A DNA stretch of 64,000 bases from Tigriopus japonicus (Eukaryota; Arthropoda; Copepoda; Harpacticoida; Harpacticidae), in assembly GCA_010645155.1 (NCBI GenBank), contig JAAGOF010000204.1, forward strand, positions 488,095 to 552,094, written 5' to 3'. Positions 1 to 12,499 of this stretch are shown here, piece after piece. Below the pieces are notes generated by a model. It was not told where the DNA came from. It saw only the letters and a program-made list of their open reading frames with translations, and searched no databases. A program made the position numbers and the translations under genes. Positions within the stretch are counted from its first letter, which is position 1; each line of letters starts with the position of its first letter.

Positions 1-2230
1 TAAGAATGCTTGATTACATTAGAAAGAAGTTAAGAAATGGGCCTCTGGTCAGCTGTTTATTTCCAAAGTCTATTTCTTTGAATCTCACCTTCTCGTTTTC
101 AAGTGTCATCCACTCTGATTTGCCTGCAGATCTTATTCAAACTTTCAAACGAACTATCTGCTGACAAGCGTGAATCCCTTGGTCTCAACTTATTACAAAA
201 GCTGAGATTATCCCATATGATTGCACGGAATGATAATGGAGCAATGGCTCAACAAAAGCACTAACAAATCGTTTAGCTAACATCTGAACATTGTTATACC
301 AGTTATCTAGGTCAAGAGAGGTGTAATGGAGGCACGAACAGAACTTGTACAATGGTTCGAGAGGGAAATTGTTCCACCGAGTCTCGTTGCGGAAGAAAAA
401 TTGAGGGATGGGGGGTGAGCGTCAGGTCTTTCCCCTCATGATCCATTTCGCCACCCGAGATACCGCCCAACAACGGGAACATCTATTCTATTACGTGGAT
501 CCATTGTATTTGGGAAGTAGGTACGTGCCAGACCATCAACATTCATTTGTGCCTTCCAAGAATCACTTCACATATTGGCGAGCATTCCGCACATTTTGGG
601 CGATACGTTGTGTACGTCCAACTTGTACCATTATGCGTTAATGGACCAAGTTTAAGGGGGAAGCAAATGTGTTGGCATTTTTGTGTTATGTATGAAAATC
701 TCGAGTGTTCAAAAAGGTTCTTCAAAACGTGAGTTTTTATTCATTGGGGTGCATTTTTCCAACGACGTGTTTCCAAATTTTGCCGACCTGTTGAATTTTA
801 ATTAGCGCGATATTCTTTTTTCTGTCCAGACATCACGTCCTTGAAAAGGAACGTTTTCTTTTGGATGATTTAAATAGACTCAAGGCTCAAACTTGCCATG
901 AACTATGATACAATATGAGTCAAATAAGTTTTCAGATAAGTTTCAAGAGACAATGAGAGAGAGCCTCATAAATCTTGATCCATTAATTCCACGACTATAT
1001 AAAATTTTCCACCATTGGCCATTATGCTTCGCATTAAGGAAAGAAGCTCAGACAATCTTCTTTTTTCGTAACAAAGCAGTTCTATAACTATAAGGGATGG
1101 TCAAAATATTATTTGGCTATTTTCGTATCTGACATGGAGATCGCGTGAAAAAGAGGTAATACGGACTTCCAAAACAAATCTCAAGGGTTGGAACAAAACC
1201 AATGAAGAAAGGCAACTAACAAATTGGTCTAGATTGGTAAAAGTTCTCATCATGAAACAAGATTGACATATTCCAAACAAAAAAGTTGCACAACTCTCCC
1301 CGATGAATCAGTATAGTAGACTGTTCAGACATTTACTCAACAAACATTGGCCCAATCTTCTTCAAAGTTTTCCAAACCAGGTTCCAAGTTTGCTTCCAAA
1401 GCGTCTCAATGTGCCAGTGGGGTGATCAATTGGTTTTTTAGTCTTCAGTACTCAACTTTGGAGCATATATTCATGAAAAACGGGCCAGGAGTTTGTACAG
1501 GAATGTTTTGTTCTAGAGTTGGAGGAGAAAGTTACGTTGTATTTGATTTTTTCCAATATTAGAAGTAAGGAACAAAGCACATAATTTACCAGCTCTTTTG
1601 AAATGAAGGAAAAAGACTCTTTTAAACATAATTCAAATCTCTGACGAAAGAACGTACTTTATAAACATAAATTCAAGGCCGTTGAAGGCGTCATTGCGTA
1701 TCATTCTTAGTAATATAACCAATTCATCCGGTTTAGCTTTCGGTGAAGAGCCCTTGGGGCCCATTTCATCTCAAGTCAAGTTTTTGCTTTACGACAAAAG
1801 GACTTATAGTTGTGCGAAAAATTCAGATTCGCAAAAGATGGTTCCAACCATTGGGTTATTTTACAAGGAAAAGTAATCTTTTTTCACTACCTCGGGGTTT
1901 ATCAATGTGATATTCCGACCTGAGGTGTATAAGTGTTCTCCGGTATTTAATTATACAAGTAGTCATGTTATTGTGAGAGCTTGAATGCGTGAACCTGTGG
2001 TCATTCCCTAGTGTGAGATAACAGTTAATGCGTGCGTCTGATACAGACCTTGTTGGTGAATAATCTTCTTCCTCTTTCATTGAACAGGCCCCAAGATGTA
2101 CTTTTACTTGCCTTTCCCCAAAAAATAAGGAAGGCCCCAAAAGGGTACTTACGCTCATTGCAAACCTACTTTTGTCAAGTACACCTTGCAAAAAGGCCTT
2201 GACTTCAGGGCAAAGTTCAAATCCTTATTT
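1..2230. other. Non-coding stretch, nothing recognised
   Basis: AT-rich sequence with only short open frames (about 60-110 codons) on both strands. None resembles a known protein, and no splice-linked chain could be built. I see no tandem repeat, RNA gene or clear transposon end. Confidence 0.5.
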
Positions 2231-2236
2231 TGATGA

Positions 2237-3148
2237 TTGGATGATCGGTTGATCGGCGCGGATGATTTGGTACTAGCCTCCAATGCCCCAGAGCATCTAC
2301 AAGCGCTTCTTTGCGATCTCGAAGCATACTGTTTGAGAAACGGGCTCCATGTGAACATAAGAAAGACCAGCTACATGGTATTTCACCGGGGTCGCCTGCC
2401 TCATTGCTCTTTGCGGTATGGTGGACAAGAGTTGGAACGTGTAAACGAATTTGTGTATTTGGGTCTCAAATTCTCTAGTCAGTTGTCGTTTTCGGCTCAC
2501 GCAAAGATGGTGGTTACGAAAGCCCGGGCCAGGGTGGGATTTCTCTTTCCACGGTTGGAATTGAAGCTTATGCCCCTCTGGATGGTCCTCCGAGTTTTCC
2601 AATGCTTCATACTGCCTAAATTTGAATATGGTCTGCCAGTCTGGCTGAGTGGATCACTTTCGAGTTCATCATGGGCCGGAATAAATGCCATCCTCACAAA
2701 GTACCTGAAGAGGTACTTGGGTGTGCCATATGCGAGCAACAATGCGATCACACATTTCGTGACTGGAACCAAGCCGTTGGATGAATGGTTAACAGCAATT
2801 GCTCCAAACCGAATTCAATCAATGGGAGAGTTCGGCGACTTAAAAGGTGTCCGGTTCACCTTGTTTGACTGCTTCCCTCCTGTCCCCGACTTCCACGTGA
2901 TTGAGACCATTCCGAGCTGGTTTTGGAGGAGCAAACCTGTGTTTGACCTCCCATGCAATTCGGGATATCGAACCCAAGTATGCCGAAGTATTTTTGACTC
3001 TGACCACCAAACCTTCTGTGATAATCAAACCACGTACCATTTGACTGCCTCAGCAGCATGCGTATGCCGAACTTGTAAAAAACACCTACACCCTTATCAC
3101 CACCATCTTGACTTTTGTAACGAACCTGATGTTCATACATCGCAATAA
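2237..3148 (+). mobile_element. 5'-truncated non-LTR retrotransposon (LINE) reverse transcriptase fragment
   Basis: An open frame of 303 codons starts in the middle of the reverse transcriptase palm and runs to TAA. Near its start it reads GADDLVLAS, which matches the catalytic (F/Y)ADD box of LINE reverse transcriptases with the first residue changed. It is followed by thumb-type motifs (NIRKTSYMVF, VYLGLKFSS, ILPKFEYGLPVW) and a C-terminal Cys/His-rich knuckle (CRTCKK...HHH...C). Two TGA codons lie directly upstream in frame, and no N-terminal fingers or endonuclease domain is visible, so this is a dead-on-arrival 5' truncation. The TAA overlaps an AATAAA hexamer and a short CATA-rich tail follows. 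The frame is intact for 300 codons, which suggests a fairly recent insertion. The clade (Jockey/RTE/I-like) was not resolved. Confidence 0.8.
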
Positions 3149-3304
3149 AGCATACATACATACAAATCCTTATTTGCTCCGAAAACAACACACCATCCCA
3201 CCTAAGAAAAAACAGAGTTGGCATTTTAGGCTCAATACTTTGAATCCTCAATTAAAATCAACCAAAATTTGCAAGGCAAAGTTTTTCTCTGGAAAAGCAA
3301 TCAA

Positions 3305-3585
3305 GTAGTCATAGACGGCAAGCGATTACGACCGAAATATTAGTTGCGATTTCGGTCATTTCGACCGAAACCAGAAGCGAAAGACATGCACTATAAAGAA
3401 TAGAGTTTGAGGGGAAAGTTGAACATTTTTTCTTGTTAAAAAAACTCTAAAGCAGAATTATTTCCGAATTTATCAAACTTGGTTATCCATTTTTTAGGTC
3501 ACACGTAATTAGAATATGTTTTTAACTTTATAGTCAGTTGCTTTCAGTTTCGGTTTCTGTTTGGATTGCTTTCGGTCCATCACTA
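3305..3585. mobile_element. Non-autonomous hAT-like MITE, TAGTGATGGACCGAAA family, copy 1
   Basis: The right end reads TTTCGGTCCATCACTA, the reverse complement of the family terminus also found near 18.0, 29.3 and 46.0 kb. Just inside lie subterminal CGGTTTC/GAAACC-type motifs. The left end is degenerate, so that boundary is approximate and no target duplication is clear. It has no coding capacity. Confidence 0.6.
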
Positions 3586-3589
3586 GTGA

Positions 3590-6500
3590 AACAGGCATCT
3601 TTGAACGGTTCATCCTGTACTCTCTGTTTTCCCCAAGTTTCTCAGGCTCAAAATAGACCAGTCTGGAGTCTGAATCACAGCTAATGATCGTCTGAAACAA
3701 AGTCCTAATACTCATTTGAAATCTCCCAAGACCAATGCCAAAGTTTCGTGCAGTCTCAAATTGAAGGCCAACATTCAGATCTTGTCTGCATGCTTACCTC
3801 TCACATGCAATATTTCGGTCCATCCCAACCGAACACTTAGGAATAAGATCATAGCCATACTAGAGGCTAAATCACAAGTTCTTTGACCAGGGCTCCACTT
3901 TATTTTGCTTATTTATTCCATGCACATTCACCACATACCATTTTTTCATTCTAGCTTTGGACCGAGACTGCATTGGCCTGGACGTGAAGTATGTTTACTT
4001 CTACGTAGACGTTCTCCGTCCACCTCCTCCTACACATGAGTACATACAAAAGTACCAGCAGCATCCAAAGGATGGACCATCCAACCAGAGCTTGTCTGAA
4101 CGAGATCCAGGCATCGTCTATCTAATGTAATGTATACCTGCGGTACGCCAAATACTCAACTACAAAGAACTTGACCACCCTCTCAAAAACACTTCTTATG
4201 AACTTGGAACAGCTAGTGCTTTTATTTCGACCGCAACTTGAATTTCCCTCCTCCAACATAAAACAGAAAAGGGCCCTGGTCAATGAGAGGAGGGCCTCAA
4301 GTATTGAGGTGAAGTGCAGGGAATGATCTGACCTAATGAACAATGCAGAGGAGGATCAGTTGTCTTTCTCTCTTCATGTCTTTTTTTTGTAAATAAGAAG
4401 CCTTTTACTTGGCGTGGAAGGATCTTCGAGATCGTCTTTATCGCGTGGAACGAGCCGAAGAGGCAAGCCCTCGGTTTTTTCTTCGTGTTTCGTGTTGTCG
4501 ACTTGTCGTGTCATGCAATTTCCCGATCAAAGACAGCCACTTCTTTTCTCCCTCACTACTCAATTTGAGGGCTCGTAAAATTAGCGGATGACGTGGAAAC
4601 GCGTGGAACCTCGGTAATTTTGCTGGGACGATTGGCATGCACCTTTTACAGGATAGGAAGTAAGAAAAACAAAATGGAACGAGGGGAGTAGACATTGCTT
4701 CACACATGCTATTTTATAAACGTGTTGACAAAAGGGCCAAAAACACACCCGAAAATGAACCTCAAAGATATTGAACCACCAGTTATCCACGTGGCGTTCC
4801 ACGAATGATTGAGCTGAGATTTATCCCCTGCTTACTACGAGTGTCCCACATTTCGAGGTGACACAGCGAATCCATGCTGTTTGCCAAATGAGTTTGAGGA
4901 TGAGGAAAATCGATGTTCGTAATCAAGAGCTCGTAAATCAAAGGTAATCACGGGAAACGAAACCGATGGGAGCAAAGGAGGTGCAGGCAACCGGAGACCC
5001 CCTTCTAACCAAGTGTCTGTGAGTTGATGAGTTGAACACGGGGAGAGAGAGGGGAGAGACTTTCATCATCAAAAGACGGTCGATCTCCATCTCGTGCTTG
5101 CTCTATCTGCTCATCGAGGTTGTCCCCGGGCATCCATCCTCTTCTTTGGTCGATAAACCCGGGGATTCTTGTACATTTATAATGCACAACAGCCTCGATT
5201 CAAACGCATCACTCCTTTTAACATGAGGTCGAATTCGCTTTTCGGCCATTATGGGAGACTCGAGAGTGGTCCAATCTGGGCGCGCATAGATTTTAGTGCA
5301 AATGAGCATCTGGTCATTAATGCAATAGACGAGTGGTAAAGGCAAAAAACACGCAAGCTAGGGGTACAAGTGCAAAGAAAAGTGAAAGAAAATCTGGTTT
5401 TAGTTCGAGCCGTTTTGCAATTCGCCACGAGAAATGCTCAGGCTTCCATATTTGCCTTGTTTTTTCCCCCTTTTTAGCCACCACCATCTTGATTGGCCTG
5501 TTTTTTTGTGGGTCGGACAAGGATCTGGAGGGTGCCATTAGGAAATGCGCCTAGATTCCTTGGAAACTGACCCATGTCCAACTGCATTTTGGTGCGTGCC
5601 TTCAGAGCCAAATGACTTTCTTACCAATGGTACACTTTCGAAGGTTAAAACCTTGAAATCGACCTTCAAAAGATAAAGGATATTATTTTTAGAATGTGAA
5701 CGGATAGGCAACCAAGAAAATTCTACATCACCGGTAACCCAATCAAGTGAAAAACTTAACCCGATCGAACAATCCTACCCGGAAAAGCCCTCAAGAGGAA
5801 AACCGCCTGGTAAAAAAGGCTGAAGCCAACGGGTATTTCGCTAGCCTGGAAGCAGAACTTGAACTAACTCGGTTACAAACTTGAAAAGAAATAGTAAAAG
5901 TCCGCTAAAGCGTATCAAGACACAAAGGCATACGTCAATTGGAAAAATACACATGCCCTCTAGCCCACTCAAACCACATGTAGATTTTTTAAAGTGACTC
6001 TAAGTCGGAATTTTTTGAACGGCGATAAGAAAATGCGTTTTAGGCTTGAAACAATTAAAAAATTAAGGCTCAAATTTTTTTTTGCCACGAGACCACTAGG
6101 ACATGAGATCGATTAAAGGAGGAATCGAACCAAAGTTCCAACTATTTTTAAGCTAATTTTTCTCTCTGTCGTGACCTAAAATCATTTGCTTATTGCTTTA
6201 CGAGGAAGAAAAAAGTAATATTTTTGTGAATATTTATTTGAGTAATTACACCAGACAACAATTAAAATCCTTCGCTCCCCCTGCCATGAAATAAGTACAA
6301 GGTCATTTCATGCCTTTTTGAATCACCCCAATTCGTTTATCACCCAGTAATTTATGGCCTCTAAAATAACCTTAAGCCCTTGAATTCGTTCAGTCAGTTA
6401 TCCCAAAATACTTATCCCGACTCAAAATGGATCGCCAAGGAGATAAGTATCCACTTCGCCACTCTAAGAGGGTGGCTTTTCTCGGGCCAAAAATCATTAG

Positions 6501-6900
6501 TGCCTCGACTTCCGGGTGAGCTAATGGGGGGAAATTTGTTGCCTGATGGAACCTTGAAAGGGGTACGAACGCTTCCAAGATCGCTATCAACATGATGAAG
6601 CCGCTCGTAAATCGCGGAACTCGGAAACAAAGCACAACAACGAACGCCAACGTAAGGCATTTTAGGATTATATAATCAATGTATTCATTCCTCTGTATGC
6701 ATATGTTGTGTCGGAACTAGCCAGGATACAAAACAAAAATTTATGTGTGGCGGTAGCACATTTGGATGGGGGAAAGAAGGGCAAAATCACGGGCGCGGCT
6801 TCGAGCTCGGACAATACAAACGCACGAAAACCGATCCCGTATCTTTCTCCAAGTTGGAACGAAGGCTCATGGTTTCTGAAAGGGACAGGGAGGGGCGAGG
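3590..6900. other. Non-coding intergenic stretch
   Basis: Only short random-looking frames are present (none above 90 codons), with no recognisable protein or splice structure. The right part contains the region downstream of the minus-strand prohibitin gene; an AATAAA on the minus strand lies near 6233. Confidence 0.5.
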
Positions 6901-6927
6901 GCGGGGTAAAGGCGGCCCCAATCAGAT

Positions 6928-7746
6928 TTATTGCGGCAATGACAAGAGCGTTTGTTGACCTTGCGGCAAGTAAACCACATTCCGGGAAGCGGCCATTTGA
7001 CCCGAAATCTCTTCGGCCGTTTCGATACGTCGTAGTTCCACCAATCCCTCACCGGCCTTACCAAAGGCCTTGGCCAGCAAATCCGCGGCTTCCGTGTCGC
7101 CCTCGGCCGAAATAATAGCGGCCTTCTTGGTTTGCTCGGCCATCTCGACTAAGAATCGAGCCTTTTCGGCCTCTTGTTGGGCCACTTGCTTCAATTCAAC
7201 GGCGTGCGTGAATTCCCGACCAAAAGTACAATGCGTAATCGAGATATCATCCAAAATGAGGCCGAATTGTTGAGCTCGATTAGTGAGCTCGTGATCAATT
7301 CGGGCGGAAACTTGTTCACGTTGAGTGATTAGCTCGCCGGCATCAAATTGGGCCACCACGGCCTTCAAGACTTCGTTAGTAATAGAAGGCAGGACTCGAT
7401 CCTCGTAATCAATACCCAGCGTGGTATAAATATTGGGCAGGGCATCGGGTTGTGGGCGGAACAAGACGCGCAGCGTGATGTTCACGTTCTGCAAGTCCTT
7501 GGAACCCGTGATCGAGGGCACATTCTTGGGGCGGGAGCGGATATCGAAGATGATGGGCTTCTGCACCCATGGGATCATGAAGTGGGTACCTTCGCCCATG
7601 ACGTCGGGTTTGACGCCGCTGAATCGATCGAAAATGACGGCTCGATGACCGCCGTCCACGTTGTATAAAGCCGATTGAGCCACGCCTCCCGCGATGGCTA
7701 AGCCCACGCCCAATTGACCCAGACGATTGAACAATTGCGCCGCCAT
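6928..7746 (-). CDS. PHB1: Prohibitin-1 (PHB1), intronless
   Basis: The frame encodes 272 residues, the same length as human PHB1. Prohibitin-1 forms a ring complex with prohibitin-2 in the mitochondrial inner membrane, where it scaffolds and chaperones membrane proteins. The N-terminus ([20 protein letters not shown]) is the hydrophobic anchor. It is followed by the SPFH/band-7 core, with signatures such as [53 protein letters not shown] and ERVLPSI-type blocks (here [13 protein letters not shown]). The C-terminal coiled coil is EA/K-rich ([18 protein letters not shown]), and the protein ends LLSLPQ as in animals. The start is the ATG at 7746; the frame stays open a few codons upstream but only to TTG. 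No introns, frameshifts or stops interrupt it. The TAA overlaps an AATAAA hexamer. Whether it is a native single-exon gene or an old retrocopy cannot be told here, but it looks functional. Confidence 0.96.
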   Translation of the reverse strand: MAAQLFNRLGQLGVGLAIAGGVAQSALYNVDGGHRAVIFDRFSGVKPDVMGEGTHFMIPWVQKPIIFDIRSRPKNVPSITGSKDLQNVNITLRVLFRPQPDALPNIYTTLGIDYEDRVLPSITNEVLKAVVAQFDAGELITQREQVSARIDHELTNRAQQFGLILDDISITHCTFGREFTHAVELKQVAQQEAEKARFLVEMAEQTKKAAIISAEGDTEAADLLAKAFGKAGEGLVELRRIETAEEISGQMAASRNVVYLPQGQQTLLSLPQ

Positions 7747-8032
7747 AATGAAGTTCAATATTGAGGATTGAGGAACGGAGTTTTGAGATGGAGTCAGAGA
7801 AAGAGAATCCGGTCGAGATTTACGATTTCGGAACTTCGGCCATGTGAGTTTGTCACAGTGTTGATTTAATAATTTCGTGTAAAAAGTGCAATTGATATTA
7901 AAAAGCCGAAACCCTGGGGAATGTTACTATAAAAAATCAAATTTTCGAAATCAGTCCAACCTTGAATGGAAGAATAGGTGCTATTAGAATAACTATTAAC
8001 GTAATATTTAAAGTAAGGACTTTTAGTGCAAT
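7747..8032. other. Upstream region of prohibitin gene
   Basis: Presumed 5' UTR and promoter of the minus-strand prohibitin gene. I see no clear TATA box or other motif. The hAT-like element starts right after it. Confidence 0.4.
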
Positions 8033-8867
8033 GTCTCTTGCAGAGTTGGGTCAATTACTTGAAAAATGTAATTAATTACAATTACAATTACTTTGTCGAA
8101 ACATATAATTAATTACAATTACATCATCCGAAAATGCAATTGATTTCAATTACAATTACATGTCAATTACATGACAATTACTTTTCAATTACAATCCTTC
8201 CGTCTGTTTCACCCTTTTGCCTTTTCAAAACGGTGAAAAATAAACAGATCTGCCATTATAAATGGCGATGCACCACCTGGCAACTTATAATGCCTGAAGG
8301 GTTAATATGAAAGAGTGATTTACAAAAACCAAAAGTTTATGAACGGGCTTAAATATCAAAACTAGTATGCCATAAACCACAAGGCATATTTTTCTTTTCC
8401 AGAAAACACGAACTTTATACACATATATCAAGTGTGACGATATTTTAAAACTTTATTTTCTCACCTCATTTGTCTGCCCTTAGTTGTGAAAAGCCCTACC
8501 TCCTGACACAAAAATCATGGTCAAAAGCTATTTTAGTTTAAAAGTATTAAAACATCAAAGCTTGGGTGTGTATTGTAACAAAAGCTACCTGTTAGTGGCA
8601 TCACATTGACTGCAAATTGATGACAAAATAATTGTTTGGCAAGTATCAATTGATATTATGGTTAATTTGAAGAAGTAAGAGTTTGAAAAGTAATTGGTAA
8701 TTTTTAATTGAAAATTCGTCAATTACATGGCCAAAAATGTAATTAATTACAATAACAATTACTTGGCCAAAAAATGTAATTAATTACAATTACACTTACA
8801 CGTAATTGTAATTGAAATTACGTAATTGTAATTGCAATTACAATTACTCCACAACCCTGGTCTCTTG
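8033..8867. mobile_element. hAT-like MITE (819 bp) with perfect 8-bp target duplication
   Basis: The element spans 8041-8859. It begins CAGAGTTGGGTCAATTAC and its reverse-complemented right end begins CAGGGTTGTGGAGTAATT, both hAT-like CAG(A/G)G termini. The octamer GTCTCTTG flanks it exactly on both sides (8033-8040 and 8860-8867), which is the hAT target-site duplication size. Both subterminal regions are packed with AATTAC/GTAATT motifs on both strands, a layout expected of transposase-binding repeats. The core has no open frame of any size, so it depends on a transposase elsewhere. Confidence 0.88.
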
Positions 8868-9244
8868 ATGGAAGAATGACTCTTGAAACAAAAGTGAAGT
8901 GTGTAATGTTGAAATATTCTTGTATATCTTTATTATATATATTCTATGGTTTATCTTTATTACTTTATACTTCATTTCCGGTAGGAAAATTATCTTTATT
9001 TTAAAGTGATGGCATGTATGTGAGGGGTAACGTTAGGGAGGTCATTTTATTTCGGTGACACTATTCCCAACTTGAGCTTCCCACAACATGAATCAGCTGA
9101 AATGGAGATGGGGCCGAAAGGAAAGGAAAGCATGCTGGAAGCTGGAGCCAATCAGGGCTCCCAAAACGCTCAGTATTTTATATTCACGGAAGGTACGGAC
9201 GATTATCACAGAACTTTACAAAATGACAGGTTGTTTGGATTCGG

Positions 9245-9740
9245 TCCAGGATAACTCGGTACATGGGATAACTCAACACATGAAAACTCGGTACAACGGA
9301 AAACTCGGTACAACGGAAAACTCGGTACAACTGAAAACTCGGTACAACGGAAAACTCGGTACAACGGAAAACTCGGTACAACGGAAAACTCAGTACAACG
9401 GAAAACTCGGCACAACGAAAAACTCGGTACAACGGAAAACTCGGTAAAACGGAAAACTGGGTACAGCGAAACTAGGTACAGGAAGATTCAGTACAGGAGA
9501 ACTGGGTACAAGAAGATTCTGTACAGGAAAACTGGGTAGAGAAAGATTCAGTACAGGAAAACTGGGTACAGCGGAAAACTGGGTACAGCGGAAAACTGGG
9601 TACAGTGGAAAACTGGGTACAGCGGAAAACTGGGTACAGCGGAAAACTGGGTACAGCGGAAAACTGGGTACAGTGGAAAAGTGGGTTCAGCGGAAAACTG
9701 GGTACAGCGAAAAACTGGGTACAATGGAAAACTGAATACT
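9245..9740 (+). repeat. 17-bp minisatellite array
   Basis: Tandem units of 17 bp, roughly two dozen or more, form two blocks. About 9280-9455 holds units of the type ACTCGGTACAACGGAAA. About 9540-9735 holds units of the type ACTGGGTACAGCGGAAA. A transitional zone with AAGATTC variants lies between. The unit length is not a multiple of three, so the long open frames seen across it are by-products of the repeat. A short leader (CCAGGATAACTCGG... ACTCAACACATG) precedes the array and recurs, inverted, near 15.4-15.5 kb. Confidence 0.9.
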
Positions 9741-10082
9741 TCTGAAAAGGGATTGAAGAGTAAACTTTATCTGCCTGGAAAATTTTCAATATTAAACAAG
9801 GGCCTAATGAATATTTGAATACCAAAATTTGACCAATAATTGTTTTTTAAATTGACAAAATTGGAGAATAAATTGATCTGAACCTAAAAAAAATATTTTT
9901 AAAAACTGAAAAAATCATTTGTTTGGAATTTTGAGAGTTGTTTATGCCATATTTTTTTTCCTTAGGTTCAAAAGTGCCCGAATAAGTGACGTGACCAAAC
10001 ATTCTTTTAAAAAAGGAAATATTATTTGCTTATCAAAAAACAGCAAGAAAATCCGTGTCATTTCATGGAAATATAATTTCAA

Positions 10083-10260
10083 GTGTCCAAGGAAGAGTTT
10101 TGGGCCCCACATCTGTTTCCTATTTTTGTGAATGACTTATCAGTGAAATTGCCTGCAAGAATGCTTAAATTTGCTAACCACGCAAAGATTTTTTGTAGTG
10201 TTTCATCGCAAGAAGATCGATTGGAATTACAACTAAACCTTGATCAGGTTGACCCATCCT
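10083..10260 (+). mobile_element. Decayed LINE reverse transcriptase fragment
   Basis: The translation VSKEEFWAPHLFPIFVNDL resembles the conserved reverse transcriptase block usually read as QGSVLGPLLF.IFVNDL. It is followed about 15 residues later by LKFANHAKIF where an (F/Y)ADD(T/A)K box is expected. The catalytic aspartates are lost (ADD to ANH), so the fragment is inactive. It differs from the fragment at 2.2-3.1 kb and is probably from a Jockey/CR1-like clade. Boundaries are approximate. Confidence 0.6.
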
Positions 10261-11810
10261 TTGCCGATTCTTTCTCTTTCTCATTTGGAATCAAGGATTT
10301 TGTGGCATTTACCCAAGCTTTGAGAGCCTATGTAGTAAGTTCTTTCGCTTTTTATGCAAGTTTTATCAGTGTTTGGTATTTCTTTTTCATTTCATTCTAG
10401 AGCCATTTATTCTAGCTTCAAAAGCTGTGTTCTTGTAATGCAACAAAATTGCATTGGTTTGTCACAACGGTGTCCAAAAGTCCACATGTCTGAAAGCTTC
10501 TTCAACTCCTTTTTGAATGTCTGAAATTGGCCGCTCTGATTTCATTGACGGCCCTCTTGCCCTCTCCTTTTCCCCTTTTTCTCCTTCCTGATATGTAGAG
10601 GGTGACTAATTTTGAAACTAAAGTTGACATTTTAAACCTGTAATAACTTTAAAACGAAATCTTGATGTCCTTAAAGTTTAAGACTGTTTCTTGATACAAT
10701 AATTAACAACTTGCTGTTAGCTGCTGCCAATTTTAAATCACTGGGGATGCACGAGAGGCATTCAAACTTAGCAAAGTGAAGAACATATTTTCGGAATTTC
10801 TCTACTTTCCATTACAGGAAATGCTATAAATGCCGCTGGAGGTCGCTTTTTTCGACTCTAAATTACAGAGGGCTTGTTTATCTACGTGCAACCGTTCCCC
10901 TGAAGAACAAGCTCAGGGCAACCCGTGGCTTCCTCACTCAAATGTTTCAAAATCTTAAACATTACCAGATTGTGTACTTAGCAAACAAGGTTAAGATAAA
11001 AATGAACAGATCAACACTCTGTGTAGCAGAGAGCCCGCTTCTACAGAGGGTAGTGATCCTCCTAGAAAGATCGCAATTTTTTCTAGTTTTAAAAAATGTG
11101 ATTAAAATAAATAATAAACAACAACAATAAGTCTGCAACTTAAAAGCTAACTTTTTTACTGTTTTCACCTAATGAAAATCCGCTCCCTACTGATTACGAG
11201 CGTAACCAATTTCGTAACTTGTAAAAAACTTAAAATCAAATTATGGCCTCTGATGAATGCAAATTTTGGCGAACCTTATAGTGAAGAGCTCATAATGTTG
11301 TCTCAAAAGTATAAAAGAAATTTGACAGCCTCATATTTCAAATATTAATCAAGAATAATTGGTCAGAACAAGGGTAAACCGTAAGTCGCTGGGAATATCA
11401 ACTTCTTTGAAGAGAATCGCTCGGTTACTGGTTGCTTCAATCATTAAAAAAAAAAGATTCCCTCGAGCCTTGGACTTGGAGTCTTGACGATAAATCCATC
11501 CATCCAGGCGATGGTAATCGAGGTTGCGTGACCACATTATCATAACATTCCGCGACAAGTTTCAAAACTCTGTATTTTGAGGTTCCAGAAAAGACTGCTT
11601 TACCAACCCAAAGTGTCCCATTTTTGTGGGTAGAATTGGGGTTTCTTTTATTTGTCTCAGTTTATGTTGCAATGGATTTTCAAAAGCCAAGTTGTAGGTA
11701 TTTAACATATTTACTATACTTTCATTTTTCGCCTAGCAAACTATCAAGTGACGACTTAAAAAAAAATTTGACACAAAAAACAAAGCAAAATTTGCAAAGG
11801 AATTGTAATT
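10261..11810. other. Non-coding stretch, nothing recognised
   Basis: AT-rich sequence with short frames only. No known protein, repeat array or clean transposon end was seen. Confidence 0.45.
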
Positions 11811-11811
11811 A

Positions 11812-11998
11812 GTTATTGCTAATAATAACTGAACCAAACAAAAACGAAATATTGAAAGCTCTCAAAGAAAGCAAATTTGTGGGCAATTTTCAGTTAAAGC
11901 TCATTTACTTTGAAGAAGGCTATTTTGTTTACAAGAGAAAAACGAACGATTCAAAGGTGGATGAGATCGTTTGCTGTCCTTGTGAGGAAAAGCTTTGA
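11812..11998 (+). repeat. Left arm of a diverged inverted duplication with a coding-like module
   Basis: This segment recurs inverted at about 12500-12690, with clear similarity along about 180 bp. Shared blocks include GAAAGCAAATTTGTGG and AAAACGAACGATTCAAAGG. Translated, the arm reads NEILKALKESKFVGNFQLK then EEGYFVYKRKTNDSKVDE. This is vaguely like the first half of a FLYWCH finger, the module found in the MULE transposase just downstream. It may be a duplicated piece of that transposon family; the link is weak. Confidence 0.5.
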
Positions 11999-12499
11999 TC
12001 AGAGATTGCACACAGTGTTCAAATGGTATTGGAAGAAGAATTAAAGATGCTATCAACGACAATCAACCATCAATATGGCTACCTAGCCTCTCACGTGCAT
12101 CACATTTGTCTTTTTTTCATTAAGTACTCAATCAATTACAAAAACATATTTACATTTTAAAAAGATTGTGTCTTTTCAAACATTCACGCCCTAAACCATT
12201 GGTCATCTTTTTAAAGCATTATCTTGAGTGTTTGTCTTGACACTGATAGAGAAAATCGAAGATATTCAAGATGTTATTGACTCAGCTGACGTGAACCCAC
12301 GGTACAAGATGAGTTTAGTCAAGGATGGCTCAAGCCAGGATTACTTCAAAATACACACTGGGGCCGATTAGTACAATGAAAATTAAACGGAACAATATAT
12401 TTGTTGCAAAAACCTCACATTTTAGTACAATGATCGGACCCAGTGTGTATTTTTGAAATTTGTCCTGACGTACAGTGGTCCCTGGTTTAGTACAGAAAA

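Noticed and set aside
9088..9825. Open frames of 82-119 codons on both strands with repeated YRVFRCTEF-like peptides
   Set aside because: They come from the 17-bp minisatellite, which stays open in several frames; no start context or conservation is seen.
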